Below, one piece after another: positions 50,323-57,398 of a stretch of DNA of 57,559 bases. Position 1 is the stretch's first letter. Every line of letters starts with the position of its first letter. Origin of the DNA: a virus; the IMG/VR virus record IMGVR_UViG_3300005538_000014, positions 1 through 57,559 of that record; one strand, given 5' to 3'. The notes below the pieces were generated by a model. The model ran no database searches and was not told the DNA's origin. It was given only the letters and a program-made list of their open reading frames with translations. Position numbers and translations under genes: made by a program.

Positions 50323-52090
50323 AAATCGGCTTCAACCCGAAGCGCGACGGATCAATGGCCTTGGCGAAACTGTCGTCCGACTGGCCGAAATCGCCCTCGC
50401 GCTTCTCTGGATTGCCCCCTTGTTCTTGCCCCGGCTCACCTTGATCCTGTCCGGGCGCGGGCGGTCCGCCAGGCTGATCACCCTGCAACGGCTCGCCCGG
50501 ATTGCCGTCGTCCGGCATTCCAAAGTCCGCTTGCTGCGCTTGCATTTCTTGCTGCTTGAATTGCAGCCATGGAGAGATAAGCGCCGGATTGAGCGGGCAA
50601 TCGCCCATCACGTCGTCGACCTCCTCATCGCCCTGCCGACGCCGTGCCTCATTCCATGTTTGCGTCAGCTTCCGCATTTCAAACCGCTTGTCCGCGTCCT
50701 CACCGTCGAGGCCAACGAACCTGAGCGAGTATTGCGGCGAGAACGGACGGATGAAGAAATCGGTGTACTCGCACGCGAAATGCGAGAGCAGCGGTTCGAG
50801 ACCTTTATCGTTCGAGGAGGTGATCTTCTGTTCGGTGTCGCTGCCAGACAGTGGCGCGCGGCCGGAGGTGAAACTTTCCATCGACACCTCTTCCGGCGCA
50901 ATCCCGTAGATGGCACACGCGAGAGAGGTGAGAAGACTCATCCATTTGCCGAACGCCATTTCCGTCATTTGCGCGCCGACCTCAAGGAAATTGGCCTTTG
51001 CGTCGGCGTCGCGCGATGTCAGGATCGGCAGATTGTGGACATTCTGGATTCCGCGCACCATCGCGACCCACAGGCGCTTGAACGCCGCGAGGTCGGCGTT
51101 GTCGTAATTTCCGACAAGCTGCAGAATGCCGCGAGGGATTGAGTTCTTCGTGAAATACGACCCGTTGTACTCCAATGTATTCAGGAGGTGCGTGACGACG
51201 CGGATGAGCATTTCCGTTTCGCCATAGCCGTATCCGCACGCGAGCACGTCTGTACGCGGGTTGCGAACCTCGTACGTCAGATCGTAATGGGTGTACGCCG
51301 TGCGGATGTTCCCCTGAATAACTTGCAGGGCGAACACCTCGTCGTCGCCGTCATAGCCCTCTTCCGTGCAGAGCCGCACGGTCGCGCCGTCGACGGCGTA
51401 AATGCCATCCAGGCCAAGCGACTTGTCCGACTTGAATTGTGTTTCGACTGGCGCGGCGTCCATCGCGAGGGAATCGCGGATGCGCTTCGCCATGAATTGC
51501 GGGAAGGTGTCACGCTTCAAGAGCTTGCGCTTGCGCGGGTCGTCCTCCCACCCGCAATTCAGAACGAACTTTTGCAGAAGGTCGATGGACTGCTTGTTCT
51601 CGGCATTGAGTTCGTGATTCTTGTCAATGTGGTGAATGACGAAGCCGGGAGCTTCCGGTTCAAGTTGCGGCCGGCAGAAGCGCAGCACTTGCCGGATGCG
51701 CGTCAGGACGATGGCGTTCAGGATCGGCGTTTGATCCACCATTGTACGCATCGAATCGAAATTGAGCAGGCCCGGCCGATCCCAATACTGCCCTTGCGCC
51801 GCAATCTGGAAATCGTCGAGCATCACCGATTGCATGCCGCCCTTGCGGCTTTGCGACGGGTATTTGACCTGGTTGATCGACTTGTTGAACGCCTCGGCTG
51901 CAATCTCTTGCTGGATGAAATCGATCACTGGCTGAATTTCAGCGCGCGGAATGAGCGCGGACTCAAGTGTACTTTTGTTGATTTCGGCTTGCGCGTCGTA
52001 GCGTTCCGTGAATGGCGCGCGCGGGCTGAATGCGACCGACCAAACGCCGGGAGCCGCGGTAGCAGCGGCCGTTTCCTTTTTGCGAGCCAT
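50306..52090 (-). CDS. Portal protein
   Basis: 594 aa. N-terminal and central portal-type pattern: LLNFDSMRTMVDQTPILNAIVLTRIRQVLRF, GIYAVDGATVRLCTEEGYDG, YGYGETEMLIRVVTHLLNTLEYNGSYFTKNSIPRGIL, FKRLWVAMVRGIQNVHNLPI, EVSMESFTSGRAPL and DKGLEPLLSHFACEYTDFFI. The C-terminus is Pro/Gln/Glu/Gly-rich and disordered. It forms the dodecameric ring for DNA passage. Terminases lie upstream and head genes downstream. The start is 14 bases after the promoter element at 52105-52110. This is a confident assignment. Confidence 0.88.
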   Translation of the reverse strand: MARKKETAAATAAPGVWSVAFSPRAPFTERYDAQAEINKSTLESALIPRAEIQPVIDFIQQEIAAEAFNKSINQVKYPSQSRKGGMQSVMLDDFQIAAQGQYWDRPGLLNFDSMRTMVDQTPILNAIVLTRIRQVLRFCRPQLEPEAPGFVIHHIDKNHELNAENKQSIDLLQKFVLNCGWEDDPRKRKLLKRDTFPQFMAKRIRDSLAMDAAPVETQFKSDKSLGLDGIYAVDGATVRLCTEEGYDGDDEVFALQVIQGNIRTAYTHYDLTYEVRNPRTDVLACGYGYGETEMLIRVVTHLLNTLEYNGSYFTKNSIPRGILQLVGNYDNADLAAFKRLWVAMVRGIQNVHNLPILTSRDADAKANFLEVGAQMTEMAFGKWMSLLTSLACAIYGIAPEEVSMESFTSGRAPLSGSDTEQKITSSNDKGLEPLLSHFACEYTDFFIRPFSPQYSLRFVGLDGEDADKRFEMRKLTQTWNEARRRQGDEEVDDVMGDCPLNPALISPWLQFKQQEMQAQQADFGMPDDGNPGEPLQGDQPGGPPAPGQDQGEPGQEQGGNPEKREGDFGQSDDSFAKAIDPSRFGLKPIYALGK

Positions 52091-52113
52091 GCGCGCGACT
52101 ATGCCGTCACGAC
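52091..52113 (-). promoter_or_regulatory. GTGACG-type late promoter of the portal gene
   Basis: Minus strand: GTCGTGACG ends 14 bases before the portal ATG; -10-like CATAGT, then CGCGCGC and ATG. It restarts transcription after the structured RNA region. Confidence 0.65.
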
Positions 52114-52187
52114 AAAACGGCCCGGCGAGGAATCAACCTCACCGAGCCGTTCCGCGAGCGAGGCCCCCTGCCACGCTCTTCCCCTTC

Positions 52188-52248
52188 GCCAGCCACACCC
52201 TTACAGGGACACCTAACCGCCATGCGGCTTCGGGTTTGAGTGGCTGGC
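52188..52248 (-). ncRNA. Structured three-way-junction RNA element downstream of the tRNA-like pair
   Basis: A 9-bp outer stem, GCCAGCCAC (52240-52248) with GTGGCTGGC (52188-52196) as read on the minus strand, encloses two small hairpins: CCGC-ATG-GCGG (52217-52227) and CCCT-GTA-AGGG (52198-52208). No ORF covers the region. It may belong to the tRNA-like RNA upstream or be a separate regulatory structure before the portal gene. Seen by eye, not folded computationally. Confidence 0.45.
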
Positions 52249-52257
52249 TCCCCCCTG

Positions 52258-52336
52258 AGTATTTGTGCGGCGCTCTACCGGCTGAGCTACCCGGCCCGTA
52301 GGCCGGAGCGGGACTCGAACCCGCGACCTCCGCTTT
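52258..52336 (-). ncRNA. Permuted tRNA-like element 2 (T-arm, closed acceptor stem, D-arm)
   Basis: Minus-strand order: GCGG (52330-52333), AGGTC, T-arm GCGGG-TTCGAGT-CCCGC (52308-52324), acceptor 3' strand TCCGGCC (52301-52307), tetraloop TACG, acceptor 5' strand GGCCGGG (52290-52296), TA, D-arm GCTC-AGCCGGTA-GAGC, then CCGC (52267-52270). TCCGGCC pairs over seven bases with GGCCGGG, and GCGG pairs with CCGC as an anticodon-type stem. The order is that of a circularly permuted tRNA. No U33 or CCA is evident, so a tRNA mimic is also possible. Confidence 0.6.
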
Positions 52337-52425
52337 GCGCTGCTCTACCAGACTGAGCTACGGACAGATGCCTATAGCTGCATCCGCCGACTGGATTTGA
52401 ACCAGTGACCTCGCGCTTCCGTACC
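52337..52425 (-). ncRNA. Permuted tRNA-like element 1 (anticodon ACG-like loop, T-arm first, D-arm second)
   Basis: Minus-strand order: GTACGGA loop-like segment with T33 and ACG (Arg) at 52420-52422, GCGC (52413-52416), AGGTC, T-arm ACTGG-TTCAAAT-CCAGT (52390-52406), acceptor 3' strand CGGCGGA (52383-52389), a hairpin loop closed by TGC/GCA, acceptor 5' strand TCTGTCCG (52361-52368, one bulged T), TA, D-arm GCTC-AGTCTGGTA-GAGC, then GCGC (52337-52340). All stems pair only if the 3' half precedes the 5' half. Starts 6 bases after the ssb stop codon and is linked to element 2 by AAA. Confidence 0.6.
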
Positions 52426-52430
52426 GTTCG

Positions 52431-52883
52431 TTAGAACGGAATCTCGTCGTCCTCCGGGGTGAATTGCTGTGTGCGCGATTGCGTCGCGCCGGACGAACGG
52501 TTGCCGCCGCCGCTTTCGCTGCCGCCGTTGCTGTCCTTGCCGCCGAGGAGAACCAGCTTGGAGTTAAAGCCGTTCAGCACGATCTCGGTCGTGTACCGAT
52601 CAACGCCGTCCTTGTCGGTCCACTTGCGCGTCTGCAACTGGCCTTCGACGTAAACCTTGGAGCCTTTCTTGAGGTACTTTTCGGCGATACCCGCGAGGCC
52701 GTCATTGAAGATCACGACCCGGTGCCACTCGGTTTTCTCTTTGCGCTCGCCTGACGACTTATCTTTCCAGGACTCCGACGTGGCGAGGCTCAAATTGACG
52801 ATTGTGCCGCCCGACTGCGTTTTCCGCGCCTCGGGATCCTGACCGAGGTTTCCGATCAGCATTACCTTGTTCAACGAAGACAT
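52431..52883 (-). CDS. ssb: Single-stranded DNA-binding protein
   Basis: 150 aa. The OB-fold is clear ([21 protein letters not shown]... [28 protein letters not shown]... [19 protein letters not shown]... TTEIVL). The C-terminus is a flexible Gly/Ser/Gln linker and the acidic tip DDEIPF that recruits partner proteins. Size and tip are those of bacterial SSB, so it could interact with host replication proteins. The ATG is preceded by AAGGAAAA, about 23 bases after a conserved hairpin. A promoter element lies 160 bases upstream. Followed directly by the tRNA-like RNAs. Confidence 0.93.
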   Translation of the reverse strand: MSSLNKVMLIGNLGQDPEARKTQSGGTIVNLSLATSESWKDKSSGERKEKTEWHRVVIFNDGLAGIAEKYLKKGSKVYVEGQLQTRKWTDKDGVDRYTTEIVLNGFNSKLVLLGGKDSNGGSESGGGNRSSGATQSRTQQFTPEDDEIPF

Positions 52884-52906
52884 CGATTTTCCTTGAGGAA
52901 AGCGTT

Positions 52907-52947
52907 GTCCCGGCGAGTGTCGGCCAAGCCTGCACACTCGCCGGGAC
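52907..52947 (-). promoter_or_regulatory. 5'-leader hairpin upstream of ssb
   Basis: Perfect 14-bp stem GTCCCGGCGAGTGT / ACACTCGCCGGGAC with a 13-nt loop, 23 bases before the ssb ATG. It resembles the hairpin at 25119-25156: the shared loop-side sequence is GCCGACACTC and stems differ by compensating changes. It lacks a T-tract, so I favour a translational operator over a terminator. It could bind SSB or another phage protein. Confidence 0.6.
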
Positions 52948-53040
52948 GGTCCCCCCACTTTTGCCCCCGGTGGGTATCGGGGTTGGGTTCTGCTCCCCTT
53001 CTGGCTCACCACTTACGCAGGTGACTCGCTTCCCCGAGGT

Positions 53041-53062
53041 GACTTGACCTTGCCGTCACGAC
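53041..53062 (-). promoter_or_regulatory. GTGACG-type late promoter of the ssb transcript (leadered)
   Basis: Minus strand: GTCGTGACG, -10-like CAAGGT and a predicted start A at 53040. It sits just after the sliding-clamp stop (53076) and gives a leader of about 157 bases to ssb that contains the hairpin at 52907-52947; the remaining leader sequence has no ORF of note. Confidence 0.55.
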
Positions 53063-53075
53063 TGGTGGAGAGCAG

Positions 53076-54188
53076 CTACAATCTCATCGGCATGACCACG
53101 CCAAGCGTTTCCGCGTCACCTTCGCCCTCGATCAGCGCAGGGCTTCCCGCGTCCGCGAGGTAGAACGTGGCGTTTTCCGCATTGAGCGACGACAGGATGT
53201 TCCGCATGTACGTCGGATTGAAACCGACCTCGATTGGGGAGCCATCGTATGATGCCGTGAGCTTGTCCGCGGCGTCTCCGTGATCCGGGTGCCGGCACGA
53301 GAGTTCGAGCGGCTCGCCACGTTTCAGGCCCAACCCGACAGGGCTGCGATTTTCCCCGACAAAGGCAACGCGGTCGATCGCATCGATAAGCGCCTTGCGG
53401 CCCACGTTCATCGTGTTCTGACCGCGCGGCGGGATCACCCGGTCGTAATCAGGAAAGGTGCCGTCGATCAGCTTCGATGTCAGATTGGTTTCCCCGAACT
53501 CGAAACGGATTTTCGTATCCGTCACGCGCACCGTCACGTACTCGGAGTACGAGTCGATAAGACGCCGGAGTTCGAGCACTGCCTTGCGCGGAACGATAAC
53601 GTGCGGCATGCCAGCGGCACCGTCCGGCAGCGCGATGTCGCTCCGCATCAGAACGTGGCCATTCGTCGCCACTGACCGCAAACGGTTTGCACCGGACGGC
53701 GCATGGAAATAGATGCCGTTCAGGTAGTACCGTGTCTCTTCGGTTGAAATCGCGATCTTGCTTTTGTCGATCAGCGAGCGCATGTCCGCGCCAGCAACGT
53801 CAAAGATGTGGACGCCGCTCTCGGGCCACGTCATGACAGGGAAATCTTGCGCTGGCAGTCCGGCGACCTGGTAGCGTGCATCGCCCGACACCACGGACGT
53901 TCGCATGCTTTCCGACGCACTCACCTTGACTTGCGAGCCAGGGGGCAGCCGTTTCAGGATGTCGTGCAGCATCGCGGCCGGCAGCGTCGTACGCCCGCCA
54001 GTCTCTACCATCGCCGGGATGCTATCGATGATCTCGATGTCGAGGTCCGTTGCCGTAACGTGCAACCCATCTGGCGACGCATTCAGCAATACGTTTCGCA
54101 GGATTGGAATGACGCCCTTCTTGTCGACGACCCCGGTGACATGATTGAGAACCTTCAAGAACGCGTCGCGTTCAGCCACGAATTTCAT
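53076..54188 (-). CDS. dnaN: DNA polymerase III beta subunit-like sliding clamp
   Basis: 370 aa from ATG 54188, which overlaps the upstream stop (ATGA). All three clamp domains are recognisable: KFVAERDAFLKVLNHVTGVVDKKGVIPILRNVLLNA, ETRYYLNGIYFHAPSGANRLRSVATNGHVLM and the C-terminal PMRL end that matches the M-P-M-R tip of DnaN. It is a bacterial-type dimer clamp (about 370 aa), not a T4 gp45-type trimer. It would tether a host or phage polymerase. The alphaproteobacterial look of the sequence suggests acquisition from a host. Gene order: terminases, small protein, clamp, ssb. Confidence 0.92.
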   Translation of the reverse strand: MKFVAERDAFLKVLNHVTGVVDKKGVIPILRNVLLNASPDGLHVTATDLDIEIIDSIPAMVETGGRTTLPAAMLHDILKRLPPGSQVKVSASESMRTSVVSGDARYQVAGLPAQDFPVMTWPESGVHIFDVAGADMRSLIDKSKIAISTEETRYYLNGIYFHAPSGANRLRSVATNGHVLMRSDIALPDGAAGMPHVIVPRKAVLELRRLIDSYSEYVTVRVTDTKIRFEFGETNLTSKLIDGTFPDYDRVIPPRGQNTMNVGRKALIDAIDRVAFVGENRSPVGLGLKRGEPLELSCRHPDHGDAADKLTASYDGSPIEVGFNPTYMRNILSSLNAENATFYLADAGSPALIEGEGDAETLGVVMPMRL

Positions 54189-54535
54189 TTGCCGTTTTCC
54201 CTGGTTTGAAGGTCCGCAACGATCTCGGAAACATCGCCCGCGTTGCGGCAGTCTGCGAGGAGGCGACCAAAGGTGCCAACCATAGCGCCGTCTTTGGACG
54301 GATCGGTTGTGCATGCGAGAATGTATGCAGCAGCCGACATAAAGCCGGAAGCAAGATCAGCGCACGCTTCCGCATCGCCGCTCACGACGACCTGCTCAGA
54401 TATATCGAGCAACTGTCGCAGGATCACTTGCGCCGGGGCCACAGGCCCGGCGATTACGCCTTCTGAATTTGCCACAACAGCCCCGTTGTGTTTCACACCG
54501 GGCAAGAGAACACCAGCAGAACGCCCAATCGTCAA
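54185..54535 (-). CDS. Small hypothetical protein between terminase and clamp
   Basis: About 116 aa from a TTG overlapping the terminase stop (TTGA); a GTG at 54496 giving about 103 aa is an alternative. The 3' end overlaps the clamp start (ATGA). The sequence is Ala/Val-rich with helix PAQVILRQLLDISEQVVVSGDAEACADLASGFMSAAAYIL and a C-terminal LLADCRNAGDVSEIVADLQ. No family is recognised. Tight coupling to the terminase and the clamp supports expression; role unknown. Confidence 0.55.
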   Translation of the reverse strand: MTIGRSAGVLLPGVKHNGAVVANSEGVIAGPVAPAQVILRQLLDISEQVVVSGDAEACADLASGFMSAAAYILACTTDPSKDGAMVGTFGRLLADCRNAGDVSEIVADLQTRENGK

Positions 54536-56565
54536 GCCGCGGACTTGACGACAAAAAGGTGACAACCTTGGTCGTTCGCGCCGACAAGCAGATCGCGGTC
54601 GCGGCAACGCGAGCCGTTGGCATCAAATGAGTAACAGGCTCCGCACACCTCACCTCTCGGCAGCGGGTCGAGCATTTGCAGCACAGGAATTGGCAATCCT
54701 GGCATATTCTTCTCGATGCTTTGCACGCGGCGCTCTTCGACGGTCGAGCCAGCTTGCGGGATTGTGAGAGACGTGGTGCCCCACGCGCGCGCCCAAGCCA
54801 CATCGCAGAGCATGTTCGCGTACGAGAAATGAGGATCGATTCCGACCTTCACGACGCGCGTACGGAACTCCTTGATCCCGACCGGCTTCTTTTTTCCCTC
54901 GCTCTCCACCTTGCGCTCCACAATGAGCGCCGTCTTGGTGAAATGCAGAAACACGCGTTCGCGCAGGATTGCGACGCGGCGCTTCTCACCCTTTTCGATG
55001 ATGTCTTGCATCAGGCCGTCAGGATCGGGGAAAAGACACGTTTGATTGAGCATGCGCGCAAAAGCCACTTGCATGCACTTGTACTGATTGAGCGTGACGA
55101 CATACCGCTCCCGCTCCTCGAACTCGGTTTTCCTGTCCGCCTTGGTAACAACCGCGTCTTTCCAGACAAGCATGTCGTCTTTCAAGTCGGCGTAGTCAGC
55201 CAGGAACACGCGGCCGAGGTGACGGTTGGCAAATCTGTGCGCGTCGTTAAAATTTGGATTCTTTTCAACACAACATACCGCGACGCCATAGCGGTCCATC
55301 AATTCGGAGCACCGCGCGAACGGATCGGGGTCGTAAATCTCCTCGGCGTGAATGGTTGCTTGCCGACCATCGGCAAGACGCTCCTTAATCAGTACAACAT
55401 TGAATCGGCCCATCTGGTCGATGCCCATGTATGTGTTGACGCCGCGGTCGCGCCACTGTACGCCTGCGGCGGCCCCGGCCGCGACGCACTTGTTGAGCAC
55501 CTCTTGGTTAATCGGAATTTGCGACGGGTCAGAGTACGGCCGGCCGAGCACGCGATTGTAGAAATTCTGCATGCTGGTAGCGCGCGTGTACTTGTCGAGG
55601 ATTTCCCGCGCCGACACCGTCGGTGACAACATCTGGTGAAACGAAATGCTTTTGATGCCCCGGTAGATCAGGGCGTCGTCATCTTCCGCCCGCCACTCCC
55701 CGCATTGCGGGTCGTCGATCCACCCACCGCAATGAACGCAGCAATAGCGGTAGTCATCGATCGTGGGGTCGAATTTGATGCACGCCGGGAACGCCTCATC
55801 GAGGCGTTCGTGCCGACCGCACGACTTGCACAGCGTCCAGAACGAATGCCGAGTGCCAAGTTTGTACCAGTGGTGAATATCGGCGTCCGGCCAGTTTGCC
55901 GTCGAACCCATGAACTGAAAGCGGATTTCTGAGCCTGACATACGCTCGGCTGTCTTTTCTACGTCATCGATTGTCATTTCCTGTACCTCATCGAAGCACA
56001 GTACATCGACAGGGAACGATTCCGTCATGGCTTTACCGGATGTCCAGAAGAAGCCGAAATTGGAATCGCCCATCGTGCGGATCATTACGTTGCCTTCACC
56101 GCGCTTTGGTGCGCCGTCGTCACCCTTGCGGAGCAACTTGTACGCGTCGGTGGTCCGCATGATTGGCATGAAGCGGTTGGTGGAGATTGCCGCGGCCAGC
56201 TTCATATCCGGCAGGTAGATGCCGACGAAGCATGGCATGAATTTCAGGCCGTAATAGATGGCCGCCAGCATTTCGAGAACGGTGAACCCCACCTGAGCGC
56301 ATTTCATCAAGACCAGGGTGAGACCGTACGCCTCTTCACGCGTGGTGGGGAATTGATCGTAGACCCATGCCATACACGGACGATTGTCCAACTTGAACGG
56401 CTTGCGGTCGACCTTCAACCCTTCCGTGGCGAGCTTCTCGCACCACTGACGGAATGTCATTTCCTCGGGGATGAATTTCTGCCCATCCGTCAGGCCAGGC
56501 CCGAATTTGGTTTCGAGCCGGGCGAGAACCTTACCGAGATCGAGGTTGGCTTTACCTACACTCAT
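54532..56565 (-). CDS. terL: Terminase large subunit, GpA family
   Basis: 677 aa. ATPase region: a Walker A-like KCAQVGFT segment (LVLMKCAQVGFTVLEML) and Walker B VDVLCFDEVQEM, followed by GSTANWPDADIHHWYKLGTRHSF as in lambda GpA-type terminases. Two zinc pairs (LCKSCGRHE and CCVHCGGW) lie in the middle, as in this family. The nuclease region with GVNTYMGIDQMGRF (D-motif) and later acidic residues follows. The C-terminus has a further four-Cys motif, CGAC... C... C. It packages DNA into the prohead. The start overlaps the small terminase stop. Confidence 0.88.
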   Translation of the reverse strand: MSVGKANLDLGKVLARLETKFGPGLTDGQKFIPEEMTFRQWCEKLATEGLKVDRKPFKLDNRPCMAWVYDQFPTTREEAYGLTLVLMKCAQVGFTVLEMLAAIYYGLKFMPCFVGIYLPDMKLAAAISTNRFMPIMRTTDAYKLLRKGDDGAPKRGEGNVMIRTMGDSNFGFFWTSGKAMTESFPVDVLCFDEVQEMTIDDVEKTAERMSGSEIRFQFMGSTANWPDADIHHWYKLGTRHSFWTLCKSCGRHERLDEAFPACIKFDPTIDDYRYCCVHCGGWIDDPQCGEWRAEDDDALIYRGIKSISFHQMLSPTVSAREILDKYTRATSMQNFYNRVLGRPYSDPSQIPINQEVLNKCVAAGAAAGVQWRDRGVNTYMGIDQMGRFNVVLIKERLADGRQATIHAEEIYDPDPFARCSELMDRYGVAVCCVEKNPNFNDAHRFANRHLGRVFLADYADLKDDMLVWKDAVVTKADRKTEFEERERYVVTLNQYKCMQVAFARMLNQTCLFPDPDGLMQDIIEKGEKRRVAILRERVFLHFTKTALIVERKVESEGKKKPVGIKEFRTRVVKVGIDPHFSYANMLCDVAWARAWGTTSLTIPQAGSTVEERRVQSIEKNMPGLPIPVLQMLDPLPRGEVCGACYSFDANGSRCRDRDLLVGANDQGCHLFVVKSAA

Positions 56566-57239
56566 AGCGTCGCGTTCATTGTCATGCCACGCTGTGCATC
56601 AAGCTCCTGCAGGCGCTCCATGATGGCGCGGCCAGTGGAAGCGTCGAGCTTGGTCACCTCGTGTACGATCACGTCGTAAAAATTCTGCATCCTCTGGATG
56701 TCCCAAAGGGCCTTCATCGCGGAGATCGCGGTATTGAGAACCTCGGCGCGCAGTTTGATCGACTGCGTAAAGTACATCGGGTTGTGAATTTTCTTTTTGC
56801 CGGTCTCAGGATCCTCGCGCATCGAGTACTCGCGCAGCATGTCGCAATCAGAGAGCATGCCGTCGAGGTGTTCCAAAAAATCGAGCTTGCGCCGCGCCTC
56901 AATCCCGCCGGCCGCGATGATTGCCGGGGGCGGCCGCGGAATGTGTGTTTTAGCTTCCGCGATCTCCGCCCGCTTGGTCATGGTCTGGATCGCATTGCGG
57001 ATCGACTCCGGGTCCGGCGTGTAATTCTTGACCTTGGCGCCGGTCCCGCGGACTTGCGCGACGTATCGCCAGAACCGCCGATCGGGGACGTTCGGATGGC
57101 GTGCCTGCACAATTTTCCAATCGCGTGGCCCGTGGCTCTCCAAGTGCTGCCGGATGTCGGCAAGGCACGATTCGCGCGCGGCAACACTTTCCGCGGACTC
57201 AGGGATTCTGGTTGGGGAGCGTTGGGCCTCGTCCGACAT
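56562..57239 (-). CDS. Putative terminase small subunit
   Basis: 225 aa from ATG 57239; an upstream TTG would add two residues but breaks the promoter spacing. Position directly before terL with an ATGA overlap is that of a small terminase. The N-terminal part (SLADIRQHLESHGPRDWKIVQARHPNVPDRRFWRYVAQVRG-like region) has a helix-turn-helix-like arrangement with Trp/Arg. The C-terminal half is helical (EVLNTAISAMKALWDIQRMQNFYDVIVHEVTK) for oligomerisation. Promoter element 13 bases upstream. Call by context and domain layout. Confidence 0.65.
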   Translation of the reverse strand: MSDEAQRSPTRIPESAESVAARESCLADIRQHLESHGPRDWKIVQARHPNVPDRRFWRYVAQVRGTGAKVKNYTPDPESIRNAIQTMTKRAEIAEAKTHIPRPPPAIIAAGGIEARRKLDFLEHLDGMLSDCDMLREYSMREDPETGKKKIHNPMYFTQSIKLRAEVLNTAISAMKALWDIQRMQNFYDVIVHEVTKLDASTGRAIMERLQELDAQRGMTMNATL

Positions 57240-57261
57240 GCCCAAACGCTAGTGTCACGAC
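57240..57261 (-). promoter_or_regulatory. GTGACA-type late promoter of the terminase-clamp transcript
   Basis: Minus strand: GTCGTGACA (last base A instead of G) ends 13 bases before the ATG at 57239; -10-like TAGCGT, then TTGGGC. It marks the start of the whole minus-strand late block and faces the repressor gene. Confidence 0.62.
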
Positions 57262-57314
57262 GCCAACAATCGCCCGTATGTTAACGTAAAAAACACGTCT
57301 TGGGCCTATAGTCC

Positions 57315-57342
57315 TTGAACGAATCGTGGCAGCATGTATCTT
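57315..57342 (+). promoter_or_regulatory. Possible sigma70-type promoter for the repressor gene
   Basis: TTGAAC (57315-57320), a 16-base gap and TATCTT (57337-57342) with TG in front, 57 bases before the repressor ATG. The match is moderate, and I see no clear operator palindrome in this 159-base divergent gap. Confidence 0.35.
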
Positions 57343-57398
57343 GCGCCGCGCAATCGACGGGTTTCGGGGCCTTTCGATAGAGGGGCTATTTGTTAAGC

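Noticed and set aside
52300-52366. An ordinary tRNA gene (D-arm then T-arm) in normal order
   Set aside because: The anticodon arm would be only 11 bases and the acceptor ends (CTGTCCG and TCCGGCC) do not pair; the permuted reading explains these and the flanking half-tRNAs.
53012-53012. Longer N-terminus for ssb from 53012
   Set aside because: It would run through the leader hairpin; the MSSLNK start at 52883 matches the SSB family and has a ribosome site.
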